From: Spirodela intermedia
Taxonomy: Eukaryota; Streptophyta; Magnoliopsida; Alismatales; Araceae
Length of the DNA: 64,000 nt
Direction: 5' to 3'
Assembly: GCA_902729315.2 (NCBI GenBank)
Contig: LR746270.1
Location: 6,255,221 to 6,319,220 of the forward strand
The position numbers and the translations under genes are program-made. Every line of letters starts with the position of its first letter. The stretch's first letter is position 1. This document shows positions 22,671-34,432 of this stretch, one piece after another. The notes under the pieces are model-generated. The model saw only the letters and a list, made by a program, of their open reading frames with translations. It had not been told where the DNA came from and did not search any database.

Positions 22671-25070
22671 GAAGATGTAAAGTTTATGAGCGAAATTGGG
22701 CTGGAGGGCTACAGATTTTCCATCTCTTGGGCAAGACTTCTTCCAAGTAAGAAATTCTCGCCCATTCTGTTCAGGTAGACGAATAAATCATATTTTCCTT
22801 CCTCTTGCTTCTTTTCACCGATATGAGGTTTCCACTTTTGCAGATGGCAGAGGAGCCATCAACCAAAAAGGGGTCGAGTACTATAATAATCTTATCGATG
22901 AACTAGTCAAGCACGGTAACCAGATTGTAAAAGTTTCCTATTTTTTCAATCGGGTGAAAAATGATGTGTACACGCTTTCGGAATCATCACAATTGTTTCT
23001 CATTGGTTCAACAGGGATCCAACCACATGCTACCTTGTATCACCTTGATCTCCCCCAAGTGCTTCAGGATGAGTATGGAGGCTGGTTGAGTCCCAAGATC
23101 ATGTATTTCCAGAAACCTTGCATCTGTTGCCTCCTTTGGCTTATTCGTCTTCTAAAAGTGATGATATTTCATTGCAGTGATGATTTTTTAGCATATGCGA
23201 ACATTTGTTTCCAAGAATTTGGTGATCGGATTTCACATTGGACCACACTTAATGAGCCAAACATTTTCACGCTTGGCTCGTATGACCAGGGGATACTACC
23301 CCCTAATAGGTGCTCTTACCCATTCGGGCTCAGGAAGTGTACGTCTGGAAATTCTACAGTGGAACCGTACATTGCCATGCACAACATTGTTTTGGCTCAC
23401 GCAAGTGTTGTTGAGTTGTACAGAACAAAGTACCAGGTATACCCCAACTGGAGACAAGTCAAGAGTTTCATGTTCCTTGATCTTAGTTTCCACAAGGTTC
23501 ACCTCTATTTTTTGGTTTGATGGTGTAGGCAACTCAGAAAGGTTTTATTGGGGTTAATCTATGAACCTCTGGAATTTATCCACTTACAAACTCAACAGCA
23601 GATCTAGAGGCAGCCCAAAGGGTATTTGACTTCTTGTTCGGGTGGTTAGTAAGCAATTTGTTTTCACTTTCTAGTACTCAACACTCTTGTTAGCTTTTCA
23701 CTACTTGCTTTGTGTTTTACAAGTGCATTTCCTCTTCAGATTACTTATTCTCATTCACTTAACGATCAATGGCAGGGTTTTGAACCCCCTTCTGTTTGGG
23801 GACTACCCGGAGAACATGAAGAAGATAGCAAGATCGAAAATCCCATCTTTCACAGAGAGCCAATCCAAACAACTGAAGGGCTCCATTGATTTTCTTGGGA
23901 TTAATCACTATTCATCTTTGTATGCTTCAGATAATCCTAAGACAGATCAGACAGGTGTCAATAATTTCTATGGCGATATGTCGGCTTCACTTTTAGGTTG
24001 TCCTTACATGCTCTCTCTCCTATATTTGGGTGGTCGTCTATTAAGGTGGAAGGAAATCCATGTCATGCAATTAACTAAACCGATTGTGTTCCTTATTGCC
24101 GAATGATATTCAGTTTAACATCCGAATAAACTCCGTAGGTATCAGAGCACATGTTTATAGCTTATGTATGCGGTTCCTGTAATTTAAATCGCGGTTAATA
24201 TGTGGGTAGCTTTGGAGGAGCAGGGGTGAAATAATGCGGGAAAAATAAGTTCTTTCTGACTTTATTCGTACTAGCATCGAGTCTGATGGCTTGATTATCT
24301 ATCTAGCTCCATCTAACGCCACCTTTTTTGATTTTGATATCTTCTTCTTATTGCAATGATCGATTACAGTTTCAATGGATACTGGACCGGGTAAAGAGGT
24401 AGAGACTTTCTTTAACTACTTTTATTTTGTGGTTTGTGACCTGATGAACTGAGGTGCTTGATTGTCCTGTAGCCGCTTGTTCCTGATTCCCTTCCTATTG
24501 ATTCTGCTGGCTTGGAGAGTTTTCTACTGTGCTTGAAGAGCAAATATGGAAACCTACCCATCTACATTCACGAGAATGGTTTGCTTTCTATATCTATTGC
24601 AACCTAATATCAACGATTCCCCTGCAAATGGATACTGGTAACAGATATTTTTCCTCTTGTCCTTTGCATCAGGTTTTCGAACTCCATATAATGCTGTGAC
24701 GTTTAATGACACTGAACGGATTAATGCAATTAATAGTTAGCTCGGTGCACTGCTATCTGCAATTAGGTGAGTCTGTCCCTCGTAATCTATGTCGAAGCTT
24801 CTAGATATGATATGAACTTGTTCGAGTCATTGTAAAAGTCTTAACGTGTTTGTCTTCCAAATGTCTGGTTGTTTCAGGAATGGATCGAATGCTAGAGGGT
24901 ACTTTGTCTGGTCATTCTTGGACGTCTTTGAGATTTTAACAGGGTTCCAAGTTCGATATGGCCTCTACTATGTTGACTTTGACGACGAGAACCGAAGGCG
25001 CTAACCGAAGTTTTCTGCACTCTGGTACAGAGAATTTCTCAAGAAGATCCAGGACGTGATGGCTTTCTAA

Positions 25071-25749
25071 AGCTGCACCGCAACCAGCAACCGAATGGCT
25101 TTCTTCTTAACAGCTTGACAATAAATCGCTTCACAATAAACCGAATGCAGTTGTTTGTTACGTTTCTAAACTGCAACGTAAAAAGCAACTGTATGTTCTT
25201 AGTACAAGCATCACAATTAATTGCTTGATTGGTACTATTGTTTTCGAGATTCATATGCAGTTAATTGAGGCATCCAGCTCTAAATAATCAGGGATGGCAA
25301 CTGTCAACTACGGTAAATCCGTGCCAACTGCTACGGTAATCAGGGAGCTGTGCTGTAAACTTAAAACATTTATAGCCCTTGAATCAGAGCCACTAAACTG
25401 AACTTTTTAGGAGATTAGAGTGCATTCTTACCTCAAACATAAAGTTTTATTGCACATTACTATCATGTTTTGAGAACCAGGAGAATGGCAATGCAGGTAC
25501 TCCATATGGCAACCATCACAACACCAGTCTTATTAGAGACTTCTATCCCATGGATTAGAGAGATCCGGACCCCATCACAACACTGGAGAAGCCCTCTAAA
25601 ATGAGGCTTCTTGGAAGTCTTATTAACCTCGGCAGCACACAGGAGTGGAGATATGCACAAATATCTTAAAAAGATTGGCCGCCCCGATGTTGAGCGCGGA
25701 CCCATTTGTATTACACAACCTCATAGTAGAGGCAGAGGGCGGGAAGAGA

Positions 25750-25798
<49 letters not shown>

Positions 25799-26560
25799 AG
25801 AGTAGGGAGAGCAGAGTAGGGAGATGAACTTTTCGTCATTGAGAGAGAGACAGATAAAGAGGGGGGACGGAGGGAGGGAGGAATAGAGGTTTGAAGAGAT
25901 AGAGGGATAGGGGCAAATGTGGACAAAGAAACAGAGCATGAATGATGAAAAAAGGCAGTTTATCTTACTTGAGATAATCCTAACTCGATCTACCATGATA
26001 TTCAGGTCTTGAATGTTCTCTGTTCCAACGTTAGCAGTTATCAGGCATCTTTTTGGGGTAACCCTCCCCTCCTAAGGGTACGCTTGATGCCGAGGAGCTC
26101 AGGCATTTATTTTAATACCCACAATATGTCAAATCTTGTGTGTATTTTTTTGGCCGCTCCTTTTATCCGAGGTTGAAATTAAATATCAAGAACAGAAAGT
26201 TAAATAGTTAGCATCAGAACGCTGCAAAGATGGAGTGTAGTTTGCGGTGCATTAAGCCCACGGCAATGACGCCTACAGAAGAGCTGGGTAGGCCCACGGC
26301 ACTGACGCCGTCCCTGCGAGCTTCGTGACTTCGTCTAGAATAAGATAACGCAGAGCGAGGAAGAAACAGAAAGTGACGGAGACGGAGAGAGATCCAGATC
26401 ATGTGACAGGGTGTATACTATTATTGAAGGGATAGTTAAATGCGTGAGGGATTGAGCTCATCTCTCTAGATTTCGCCGATTCGGTGCAGCTAAAAACAAA
26501 ACTTCGCCGACAGTGAATTCAAAAGTGGTTGAATAGATACCCACAGCTTTTATGTCCAAT
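25071..26560. other. Intergenic, BGLU 3' flank
   Basis: Includes BGLU 3' UTR sequence with repeated 'CTTGACAATAAATCGCTTCACAATAAACCG' phrases and a GA microsatellite. A minus-strand frame of 80 residues (25463-25705) has no family I recognise. Confidence 0.4.
25755..25800. repeat. GA microsatellite
   Basis: An uninterrupted run of about 22 AG dinucleotides, followed by two 'GAGCAGAGTAGG' copies. Confidence 0.9.
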
Positions 26561-26569
26561 GAAGACAGC

Positions 26570-26826
26570 TTCCGCTGCGAGTATTCGTGTGGAGGGGCCT
26601 TAAAGTCCTTCAACCCAGAGCATGGAACGACGCGTTAGGAGAACAGGAGGAATGGGTGGTTCTCTCGCTGGACTCCCGGCTCTGGTGCTGCTGCTGCCGC
26701 CGTGTTCGTCGTCGTCGTCCCTCTCGGTCTCAAAATTCAGTAGAGCCAATTTCCCGCTGTACTTCGTCTTCGGCGTCGAAACTTGCGCTTATTAGGAAAG
26801 GGGCACCACGGACGAGATAAAGCCCT
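26570..26826 (+). pseudogene. Duplicated exon-1 fragment of the beta-glucosidase gene
   Basis: Closely parallels 19690-19960, including the AACAGGAGGAATGGGTGGTTCT start context, a leader with a leucine-rich core, and the mature N-terminus FSRANFPLYFVFGVETCAY, which ends in TAG where the parent has Gln. The sequence runs past the parental donor site into intron-like sequence and stops exactly where an LTR starts at 26827. No later BGLU exons follow. It is the broken remainder of a tandem duplicate or a partial duplication. The parent's valine microsatellite is absent. Confidence 0.85.
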
Positions 26827-27254
26827 TGTTGAGACACAAGCATCCTCCTCTCATCCACGTTGGAAAAGATCTCGACAGTCCGTAGAAGACCATGGTCCAA
26901 AAGATAGATGTGGTCCGTTAAGGCTGGAGAAAGGTAACTGAACACAATGGCATTCGAAAGTTGGGCGTGCGTATTTTTGGAACATCAATCCCATTGGCTA
27001 TAAAAAGAGCTCCTTGTCCTCCAAGGGAGGTAGTCCTTAGTTTTGTATATCTCCGAGCAGAGAAGGGAGATTAGCCATCTCGAAGCAGCCCATCTCAACG
27101 AAGGTCCTTCCGCAGACCCTTCTCTCTCTCTCTCTCTCTTTCCCTCTTGTGTTTCCTGTGTCTTCTAGTGTTGTCGGAGTGGAACATTTCTTAAATTTCA
27201 TCCCCCGCTCCATTTGACTTCGGTTCTCTCTCACCTACCTCCGGGGGGCTCCCA
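26827..27254 (+). mobile_element. 5' LTR of a truncated plus-strand gypsy-like element
   Basis: Begins TGTTGAGACACAAGC and ends in CCCA just before a primer-binding site. It contains a promoter-like GGCTATAAAAAGAGC at about 26998-27012, a CT run near 27119-27139, and a C/T-rich 3' part. Its start coincides with the break in the BGLU exon-1 copy. Confidence 0.85.
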
Positions 27255-27259
27255 TTATT

Positions 27260-27271
27260 TGGTATCAGAGC
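27260..27271 (+). other. Primer-binding site, initiator tRNA-Met type
   Basis: TGGTATCAGAGC is the standard plant retrotransposon primer-binding site complementary to the 3' end of initiator tRNA-Met. It lies five bases after the LTR end. Confidence 0.9.
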
Positions 27272-27277
27272 CAAACG

Positions 27278-27643
27278 ATGCATCCCAAGCGAAGCGATGC
27301 CATATATGAGTTCGTCAAAAAGGAGTTAGAAGACTTACGACGGGATGTAAAAAACACCACCGCACATCAGGCAAACGAAAAGGAATTTCGAAGCGATAAT
27401 GCAGCAATCAAACAACTGGTGTTTGTCTCCCAGACCCTCGAAGAACTCCGTAAACAATTGAGTCTCTTGACCATCCGGTCCGGCAGAGAAAAGCTTCACA
27501 CAAGCTCTTCGGGAGACTGAGTTGTGGGCGAGTTAAGCCATGGGCGACACACTCTGGGCCCGAAATAAATTGGGGATCGAGATCCTGATCAGTGGCCTCA
27601 TAGCCCTCACCATAACCCACGTTGCCCTAGGCTGTCGAGAGTC
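27278..27643 (+). pseudogene. Gag N-terminus of the truncated element
   Basis: An ATG seven bases after the primer-binding site opens an 80-codon frame with a coiled-coil-like acidic/basic pattern (FVKKELEDLRRDV, TLEELRKQLS), as in gypsy gag leaders. It ends at 27518-27520. At 27644 the 3' LTR of gypsy element II begins in the other orientation, so the rest of this element is missing. Confidence 0.7.
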
Positions 27644-27770
27644 TGATGGAGTCTCCTTGGTTGAAGCGTCAAAACACGAACTGGTTTAATGAAATAAACC
27701 TGTTCCCTACAAAACTCCGAGAACCAGGGCTCGAGAAGACTCCCACTGGAAGGCCGTGAATGGTTGAGTT

Positions 27771-27816
<46 letters not shown>

Positions 27817-28158
27817 AATAACCAAGTACTTATTGAGTCTTGGGGTCGCTGATGGGAGATGGCGAGTCTCCACTCCGCACATTCTTCACGAGGTTCTCTC
27901 GACCTCTCCTTTCCGTGGCCTCCCGTCTCATTCTAATTGGGTCTGACAGGACCTAAGACTTGCTGTGCTCCATCAGTGTCAGGTCTGCCACGGTTCTCCA
28001 TCGAATTCTATCTGCCACACATGTCTCTAGTCCTCCAGGCTCTCACATGCAGTTGTCTCTTTTGTGGATCTCATCTGCCTTATTTCATTCCTAGGCTAGG
28101 TTGGCTTCTTCGAGACCTCTTTCCCAATGAGCTCATTTGGGTTGTTAGGGTCTCAACA
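27644..28158 (-). mobile_element. 3' LTR of gypsy element II
   Basis: TG...CA ends; on the minus strand it begins TGTTGAGACCCTAAC at 28158. Just before it on that strand is the purine tract GAAGGGAGGAGGAG, the expected second-strand priming site. It aligns with the solo LTR at 18714-19292. A GA microsatellite at about 27777-27810 lies within it. Confidence 0.82.
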
Positions 28159-28379
28159 ATACTCCTCCTCCCTTCATTTACGCACCTTGTCTTTAAGGTA
28201 AAAATCAAAAAATTATAATAGGATGTCGTGGGCATTCTCCCAAGTGACAAACTTGAGTGGCAGTCCATTCCAATGCAGTAACACATAAGGTGTGAGGGCA
28301 GTAGCAGGCGTCCAAGACCCAACTCAAAACTATTATTTAGCATAGATCACCATCCATAAGTAACTCAAGCATCGATAGG
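28159..28379 (-). mobile_element. Gypsy II polypurine tract and untranslated 3' end
   Basis: The minus strand reads through a degenerate stretch after the integrase to the purine tract at about 28163-28178. No other signal is seen. Confidence 0.55.
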
Positions 28380-29143
28380 GGCCCCTCCTATTGATCTGCC
28401 TTCTAAAGTTGGGACACATGAAATACTAGATGAACTTGCACTGAGGTGGGAAGGTCCAAATGGTATGCTGCTAGCTCAATATAGTAGAGTACTTTGAGCG
28501 GACCATAAAAATGAGGGGCAAGTTTTGCACAGAGTCGTGGCACGATCATGGTCTAGTGATAGAGTTATAGACGAAGGTAGACCCATTCACCTACCTGGAA
28601 CTCGAGTTTCCTTTATTTGCAGTCAGCGAAGTGCTTCATTTGAGCTTGGGCGTGTGCTAGATTTTGTTTGATCTGTGTGAGGGTCTCCTCCCATTCTTGG
28701 AGCTATTGTTCTAGATTGTTTGGTGCTGTTGATTCACTGATGAAACCGATTGGGTGAGATTCATTCGTAGAGTATCTAAAATGAGGTCATCCCTGTGGAA
28801 TGGTTGAAGTTCGTGTTGTACTAGAATTTTGCCCATGAAAGCCACTAGTACCATTGTTTCGGGTGTTTGCCTATGAAACAACAAAGTATGTTTTGAGCCC
28901 GTAGTTGACCACTTCTAACTGGCCATCAGTCTGCAAATGATAAGAATTGGTCCACGAGCATTGTCTTTTGTTGATGGAAGAGAACTTACTAGAGGCCGCT
29001 CATGAAGATCCTATTTCGATCGATAAGGATGGACCCCAGAAATCGATGCAACTAGATAAATTATGGATGACCACTTCTACCACTGTTTGTGCTATGAAAG
29101 GGTGACAGAGGGCAGCAAAATGAACTTCTACATGGGAGATGGG
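28380..29143 (-). pseudogene. Gypsy II integrase, C-terminal part (decayed)
   Basis: The minus strand shows the integrase core end HLQTDGQLEVVN..LKTYF, corresponding to the family's HPQ(T/S)DGQTE block. Then come MKHFADCK and EFQVGEWVYLRL, APHFYGPLKV and HLDLPTSVQVHLVFHVSQL, the usual plant gypsy tail. Stops and a frameshift are present. The reading is broken at 29143 by LTR copy A and resumes at 30894. Confidence 0.85.
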
Positions 29144-30893
29144 TGATAAGTCTTCATTATCATGAGTTAATAATTAGTAAATAATATATTTTTAGCCTTA
29201 ACTCATGATAAATAGACTTATATTTATGTTAAAGTGTGAAAAGTGATTTTCAATTGATTAACGTAAATTTTTGACTAATTATGTGATTTTTTACAAATTT
29301 AGATGATTTTTATAATCTTATTTTTGAGATAAATGAAGAAAAAGAAATAAAAATAAAAATATAGCAAAATGGGGAAGGGACCTGTTGGCCAGCCGAGCCC
29401 GCAAGTGGGTCGGAAGCGCAGTCGAGGGGAGCTGTGAATAGAGGCTCGAGCGGCTAGGACCGATAAGGGCATGTGTGCCCCACTCCTCTTGCACGTCACT
29501 GGTAGCCAACTGGCTGTGAGGCAAAGAGTGATCATACACGTGAGAGAAATGAACTCATTACTTCCAAATATGATATTATTATATATTAGCCCAAAACTTC
29601 GGCGCATAAACGATGTGATACTAAACCCGTGTCATACCTTCATTTAAAAGGCTTCGAAGATTTGAATACCTAAACTACCTCTTCGTTATAATAGAGATAT
29701 ACTATGATGATGTCACTTAATAAGGGCATTAGAGTACTTATCTCAATCTCTCTCATACAGGCGGGCAATTAGCACAAGTTCAAATCCTCTTAGAATCAAA
29801 ACTCATATTTTTATTTGATTATTGCGACTTTCCTACAGATCGCTGGTGAAGGATTAAGCCACCAGAATCGCTGAATCATCAGCAAAAATCTCATCAACGT
29901 AATTCGCAGAGCATTGTTACTAAAATTGTTAAATGATTCACGATAAAAAGATCACAAATCTATCGAGTAAATCATATCCGATTGATCGACGAACAAGCTA
30001 TCGTCGGAAAGAGGACAATATGTTGAGAGACGAGTCACTAGCTCTTAGGAGCGTACCGAATGCGATGAAGAGCTTTTTCTTACTGCGCAGACTTGAGGAT
30101 GAAGCTCCCTAACATGCACCCCACCTCCATTCAGCTCCTCTCCGTCGGGTGACAGCTGTCGGAGAGCTGCAAAGTCGCCGTTTTTCCGCTTCGCCGGGTG
30201 ACAGCTGCTAGAGATGATTCAACGACTCATTTCATTGATCTCTAGACTTCACAAGGAGATTTAGAGATTGCCTAAGTCGTCCTTGTCTAAAGAGAACCTT
30301 TGAGGTCATAGACACTACACGACGATCCTCCCGAATGCTTAAGATTTTGATGCATCGTCAACGCATCACCGCCGCGATGCCAGAACTTTGTTTTTCTACT
30401 TTTAACTTAATTTTTGTTTCTTTTAGTGATAACTTGTGTGATTTAAATTTACCAAGTTATACTTCATTCAATTAAGATTATTCTAGTTTTTACAGATCTT
30501 AATTTGATCAATTAAATCGTATGTAATCACTTACGTAAGAATCGTTGGGCGAAACTTTGTTTCTGCCTGAATTGCGTTCATCATGTGCTGACGTCATCTT
30601 GACGTCCGCACCCTTATTTCCTTTTTTCATGAATTTTAAATATATTTTATTTTCATTTTATAATATTAAATTTATATAAAATCTATTTTTTAAGTAAAAT
30701 TTTGAATAATTACTTGATATTATATTACATTTCTGTGATCGACTTGGAAAATTACCACTATTTTTAGAAGGTTTATTGAATTATAATTAATATATTTTTT
30801 TAGAAATACTTCTAAATATCCAAAAATTAGTATTTTCTAATTTTCTAAATTTTAAATTTATGTGATTTACTATACAACGACTAAGTCACGTCA
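29144..30893 (-). mobile_element. Solo LTR copy A of the 1.7-kb LTR family, TSD ATGGG
   Basis: On the plus strand it starts TGATAAGTCTTC and ends AGTCACGTCA. It is flanked on both sides by ATGGG (29139-29143 and 30894-30898), a perfect 5-bp target duplication. Gypsy II integrase reading continues on either side. The element-sense orientation is taken from copy C, which precedes a gag frame on the plus strand; copy A is opposite to that. There are no coding frames. It contains a B-box-like AGTTCAAATCC near 29777. Confidence 0.9.
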
Positions 30894-31125
30894 ATGGGCA
30901 ACCCTTTGATAAAGTTTATCATCAGATCTTCTCATATCCAGTTCGAAATAGACAAAGGTTAAAGGTGTTCGGCTGATGATAGTGCCTCTGATTTGCTTCT
31001 CTAGTAGACCAAATAGGTGGCCACGTAGTTTTGATTGCTACTTTTATTTCCTATCAATGGACATTTAGTTTGAGCTGAAGGTAGGTCCATGATAGAACGA
31101 AATCGAGGGTCGTTGAAAGCCCTAA
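30894..31125 (-). pseudogene. Gypsy II integrase, middle part
   Basis: The minus strand gives PLSISNWI*EDLMINFIKGLP-like sequence, matching the family's 'W..ISMDFI.GLP' start of the catalytic core, directly abutting copy A. Further upstream the reading is poor and is lost near 31125. Confidence 0.72.
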
Positions 31126-32275
31126 AATCAGTTCATAAAACATATTTAGAATCACGAATTTACCAAATTAAAATGCGAAAATAGGTACGTAATGTGATAA
31201 GTTCGAAGTCGATCCACCCATAGAGAATGAAAATTGGGTATTACTTAGTTATTATTTAATTTGATTGATAGATTTAAATCAAATGAGCTCGAAAGAGAGG
31301 CGACGACGATTAAGAAGATTTTTCACCATCAGAAAAGGGAAAAATAGAAAATCAATGATTTAGATGATGCTAGAGAAGTAAACACACGCATAAAAAACTC
31401 GTAATGCGGAATCGAAACTGTAAATCACTCTATTTCAAACTTACAAATACCTAACCAATTGATTACATGTGGAACATGTCGAACTTGGATAAACTTACCT
31501 TGGGCCTCTATGTCGCCAAGGTTAGGTGATTTCCTCTTTGAGTAGCTTTTCCAAGGATCTACGATTTGAATCTATACTTGAATCAACCAAAATGCATTTA
31601 AAACTGATGTGGAACCTCAACGTTGTTTCATGTGAGCTAACTAAATATCAGGGCATTCAAAGTTAATTTTTTATGTCCCTAAACGGCAGCTTAAATGTGT
31701 AAGAGTTTACACAAGAGGATGAAAATACACATGTAGGGCTATGATCAAATGAGTGTATTTTTATCTTTTTGGCTGCAATAAGATTAGGTGAGAGTCGGTT
31801 TCTTCTTGAGTTGATCTGAAGCGTTAGATTTGGAGGTCTTGTCGTAGCTGTAGGATCTTCCTTAATGTTGAGATCCGTTGCACCCTCATTAAGTATGCTC
31901 CATCTACCATTGATTGTGTAGATGTTCTCGATGGCCTCTGATCTTCTCATTTGATGATGCCGCATGTCAATGTCTTAGCTCTTGATTATGTCGCCTCATC
32001 TCTATGTATCAGATCTTGTCCGTCGAAGCATATATCAGCTTCCTAAAAATCATAAAAATATATCAAAAATTCTTGAAATTCTCTCATATTAATAAAAAAT
32101 TAATTATAACTACTCATAATTTTTTTTCTAAAAATTCTCTAAAATATTAAAGTTCATGAACTATTTAAAGAAATAATAAATGTTTATTTTTTAATTTGAT
32201 AACATGCTATATTGTAAGATTTAAGCTCTTTAATAAAATAATTTTTACGTCTTTCATGTTATAATCAACATGTTG
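31126..32275. mobile_element. Unidentified ~1.15-kb insertion in the gypsy II integrase
   Basis: Interrupts the integrase between its zinc-binding domain (upstream on the minus strand) and the catalytic core. A 'GAAGTCGATCCACCC' segment near 31206 resembles leader sequence of Tat/Athila-type elements. TTTCAACG occurs near both junctions on the minus strand and may be a target duplication or coincidence. No domain is recognised. Confidence 0.5.
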
Positions 32276-34432
32276 TTAGTCCGTTGAAAATCAGAATGGC
32301 CTCCCATTGCTACATTATGGAACTCTTGTAGTAGGACTAGGAGGAGATGCGAGGTTGCCGATATCATGATTCATCTCTGGTGGAAGAGTTTTCCTTATTA
32401 CAGCAAGTAGTCTCCATTTCACCAACTTGGTAAGTAGTTCCTCGATGATCTTTTGAAGGTATGAGTCTGCTTGATTTTCTCAAGTGATTTCAGCGAGATC
32501 GAGCAGCTCCGGGCGAGAGAGAGACAACATCTAGATCCATACCTATTCGGGGGTGCAAGACAAGGCATCCACCTCTTGGTTCTCGTGGCCTGATTTAAAA
32601 CATATCTTAAAGTCAAATGAGATAATCTTTGTCAACCACCTCTAATAATCAAGGAGAACTTGTCGCTACTCTAGAAGGAATTTCAGACTCTTATTTGTAA
32701 AAATTCAAAACTTGCAACTAAGAAGGTAATGCCACTACTTGAGAATGGCAAGAACTATGGCTATCAACTCACGCTCGTAAGTTAGTTTCTGTAGATGGAT
32801 CAGTGCAAGAGCTTTTGCTGAAGAAAGCCATGAGTCTCTAGTGTTGCATGAAGACAACTCGTGACCAAAGATATTTGCCTTGAGCTCAAATGTGACGGAG
32901 AAATTTGGTAAGATCAGCACTAGACCTATTGTCAAGGTTTGTTTGAGCTGCTGAAAAGCTTCTTTGGCCATTGGGTTCTAGCCAGAAGCCTCCTTCAATT
33001 GTTGTGTCAAGGGCCAAGCAATCTATCCGAAGCCATGGACGAAGTGGCGGTAATATCCTGCAAAGCCCATGAGACCTCGAAGATCTTGGAGGGTCATGGG
33101 GGATGGCCACCAGTAGACAACAATGATCTTTTGGGGGTCTACAACAACTCCTTCTAGTGATATCTCGTGGCCCATGTACACGATCCTTGTCTAGTTGAAT
33201 AAACACTTCTTTGGGTGAATGTGAAATTGGTGTTCGTGGAGAACGAGAAATACCTAGACAAGATGGCACTCGTGCTATGCTGGTTCAGCTATAGATGAGG
33301 ATGTCATCAAAGAATACCTGCATGAATTGTTACAACAATCAAGCGAATATGCGATTCATGGTGGCTTGGAAAGTTGTCGAGGCATTGGATAATCTAAAAG
33401 GCATGACCAAGAATTTGTAATACTTGTGATGTGTTCAAAAGGCTGTCTTTGGCACATCTTCCATTTGGATGCAGATCTGGTGGTAGCCGGATTGCAGGTC
33501 GAGCTTCTAGAAGATAGTGGCTCCATGCAGCTCGTCAATGAGCTCGTCTACGATCGAGATGAGAAATCAATCTGGAATGGTTACCTTATTTACCACATGA
33601 TAATCTATGTAGAAGTGCTACGAGCCATCATTTTTGTAGATGAGGAGTGTCAAGTTAGAGAAAGGGTTGTGAGAATGTTGGATGAGCCGAATTGTTATCA
33701 TGGTCGCCACCTGTTTTTCCAGTTTTGTTTTTTGAAAGTGAGGATAGCAGAAGGGATGGGTATAAATTTTATGGCTGCCGAGCTCTATGATGATGCGATG
33801 CTCTTGCTTGGAGGACATGGGAAGGCCAATGATGTCCATGAAGACTTGTAGAAAATGCTCCCGAAGTTCCCTTGTTAAGGGGTCATTTGACACCATGTCA
33901 TTGTTAGGCACCAGCTAGAACAGCTTGAAGTATGCTTTCTCCTTGTATGGCCTATTGATCAAGATATCTAGTTGGTGTCATTTTTTCTAGTTGAGGTTCC
34001 GCTGCAATCGTCACCTTTTCCTTACTGATGGGAAATGACAATGTCCAATCATCCAAATTGAGCTCCAGGTTGTGCCTATCTTCATCCCCAAGATGATGTC
34101 AACTGAGCCAAGGGAGAAGAAGAGGAAGTCGTTCAAAATGATGGTATTCAAAAGATCGATCACAAGGCCATGACGCATTTTTGAGCCAAGGATTGTCTCC
34201 CTCATGCTAGTGGCTACCCGATAGGGTGACATCATGGCAGTTAGAAGCTACTACTCCTAGACCAGACAACTGCTAACGAAGTTAAACATTGCTCATGTAT
34301 CAAGTAGAGTGAAAACTTGTGACCTTTGAATCGTTCCCTTGAAGCATATAGTTCACCCATGGAAGTGACCAAACAACAAGTGGAAGGATACTTCGAGCTA
34401 GACGATCTTGCCTTCATTTGGTGATGGGTCAT
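32276..34432 (-). pseudogene. Gypsy II protease, reverse transcriptase, RNase H and integrase zinc domain
   Basis: In minus-strand order: a protease-like region (about 34430-34050) with ILGSKMRHGLVIDLL and the conserved LGSVDIILGM; reverse transcriptase (about 33950-33000) with catalytic FFDDILIYS at about 33289-33315, MGHEIS, DLRGLMGFAGYYRHFV and the LTQQLK connection; RNase H (about 32980-32600) with the KLTYERELIAIVLAI block; then LLQEFHNVAMGGHSDFQRT, the start of the integrase zinc-binding region. Several frameshifts and stops make it non-functional. The LTR family and domain order place it in the Ty3/gypsy group, probably a chromovirus-like lineage. Confidence 0.88.

Larger units (their letters stand above)
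19758..25070 (+). pseudogene. BGLU: GH1 beta-glucosidase pseudogene, intact 13-exon structure with three in-frame stops
   Basis: Exons: 19758-19940, 20068-20131, 20256-20314, 22671-22746, 22844-22915, 23015-23102, 23178-23436, 23529-23644, 23776-23996, 24370-24398, 24473-24578, 24673-24766, 24878-25070. All junctions are GT-AG with matching phases; 519 codons, the usual length and exon number of plant GH1 genes. After a signal peptide come the substrate-pocket blocks [21 protein letters not shown] and YHLDLPQ, the acid/base motif TLNEP (Glu207) and the nucleophile motif YIHENG (Glu423). Stops fall at codon 279 (TGA, 23562-23564), 447 (TAG, 24738-24740) and 498 (TAA, 25002-25004). The TAG and TAA sit where the family has Tyr, and the TGA is one base from Trp. 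The first stop removes the nucleophile, so no active enzyme is expected. Functional relatives hydrolyse beta-glucosides of hormones or defence compounds in apoplast, vacuole or ER. Sequencing error is the main alternative. Confidence 0.88.

Noticed and set aside
23562-25004. Stop-codon readthrough or RNA editing to rescue BGLU
   Set aside because: Three different stop codons at three sites and no known nuclear editing of this kind in plants; a pseudogene or sequencing error is simpler.
25463-25705. An 80-codon minus-strand frame with a hydrophobic end
   Set aside because: No homology recognised, no splice or promoter context, overlaps BGLU 3' intergenic repeats.
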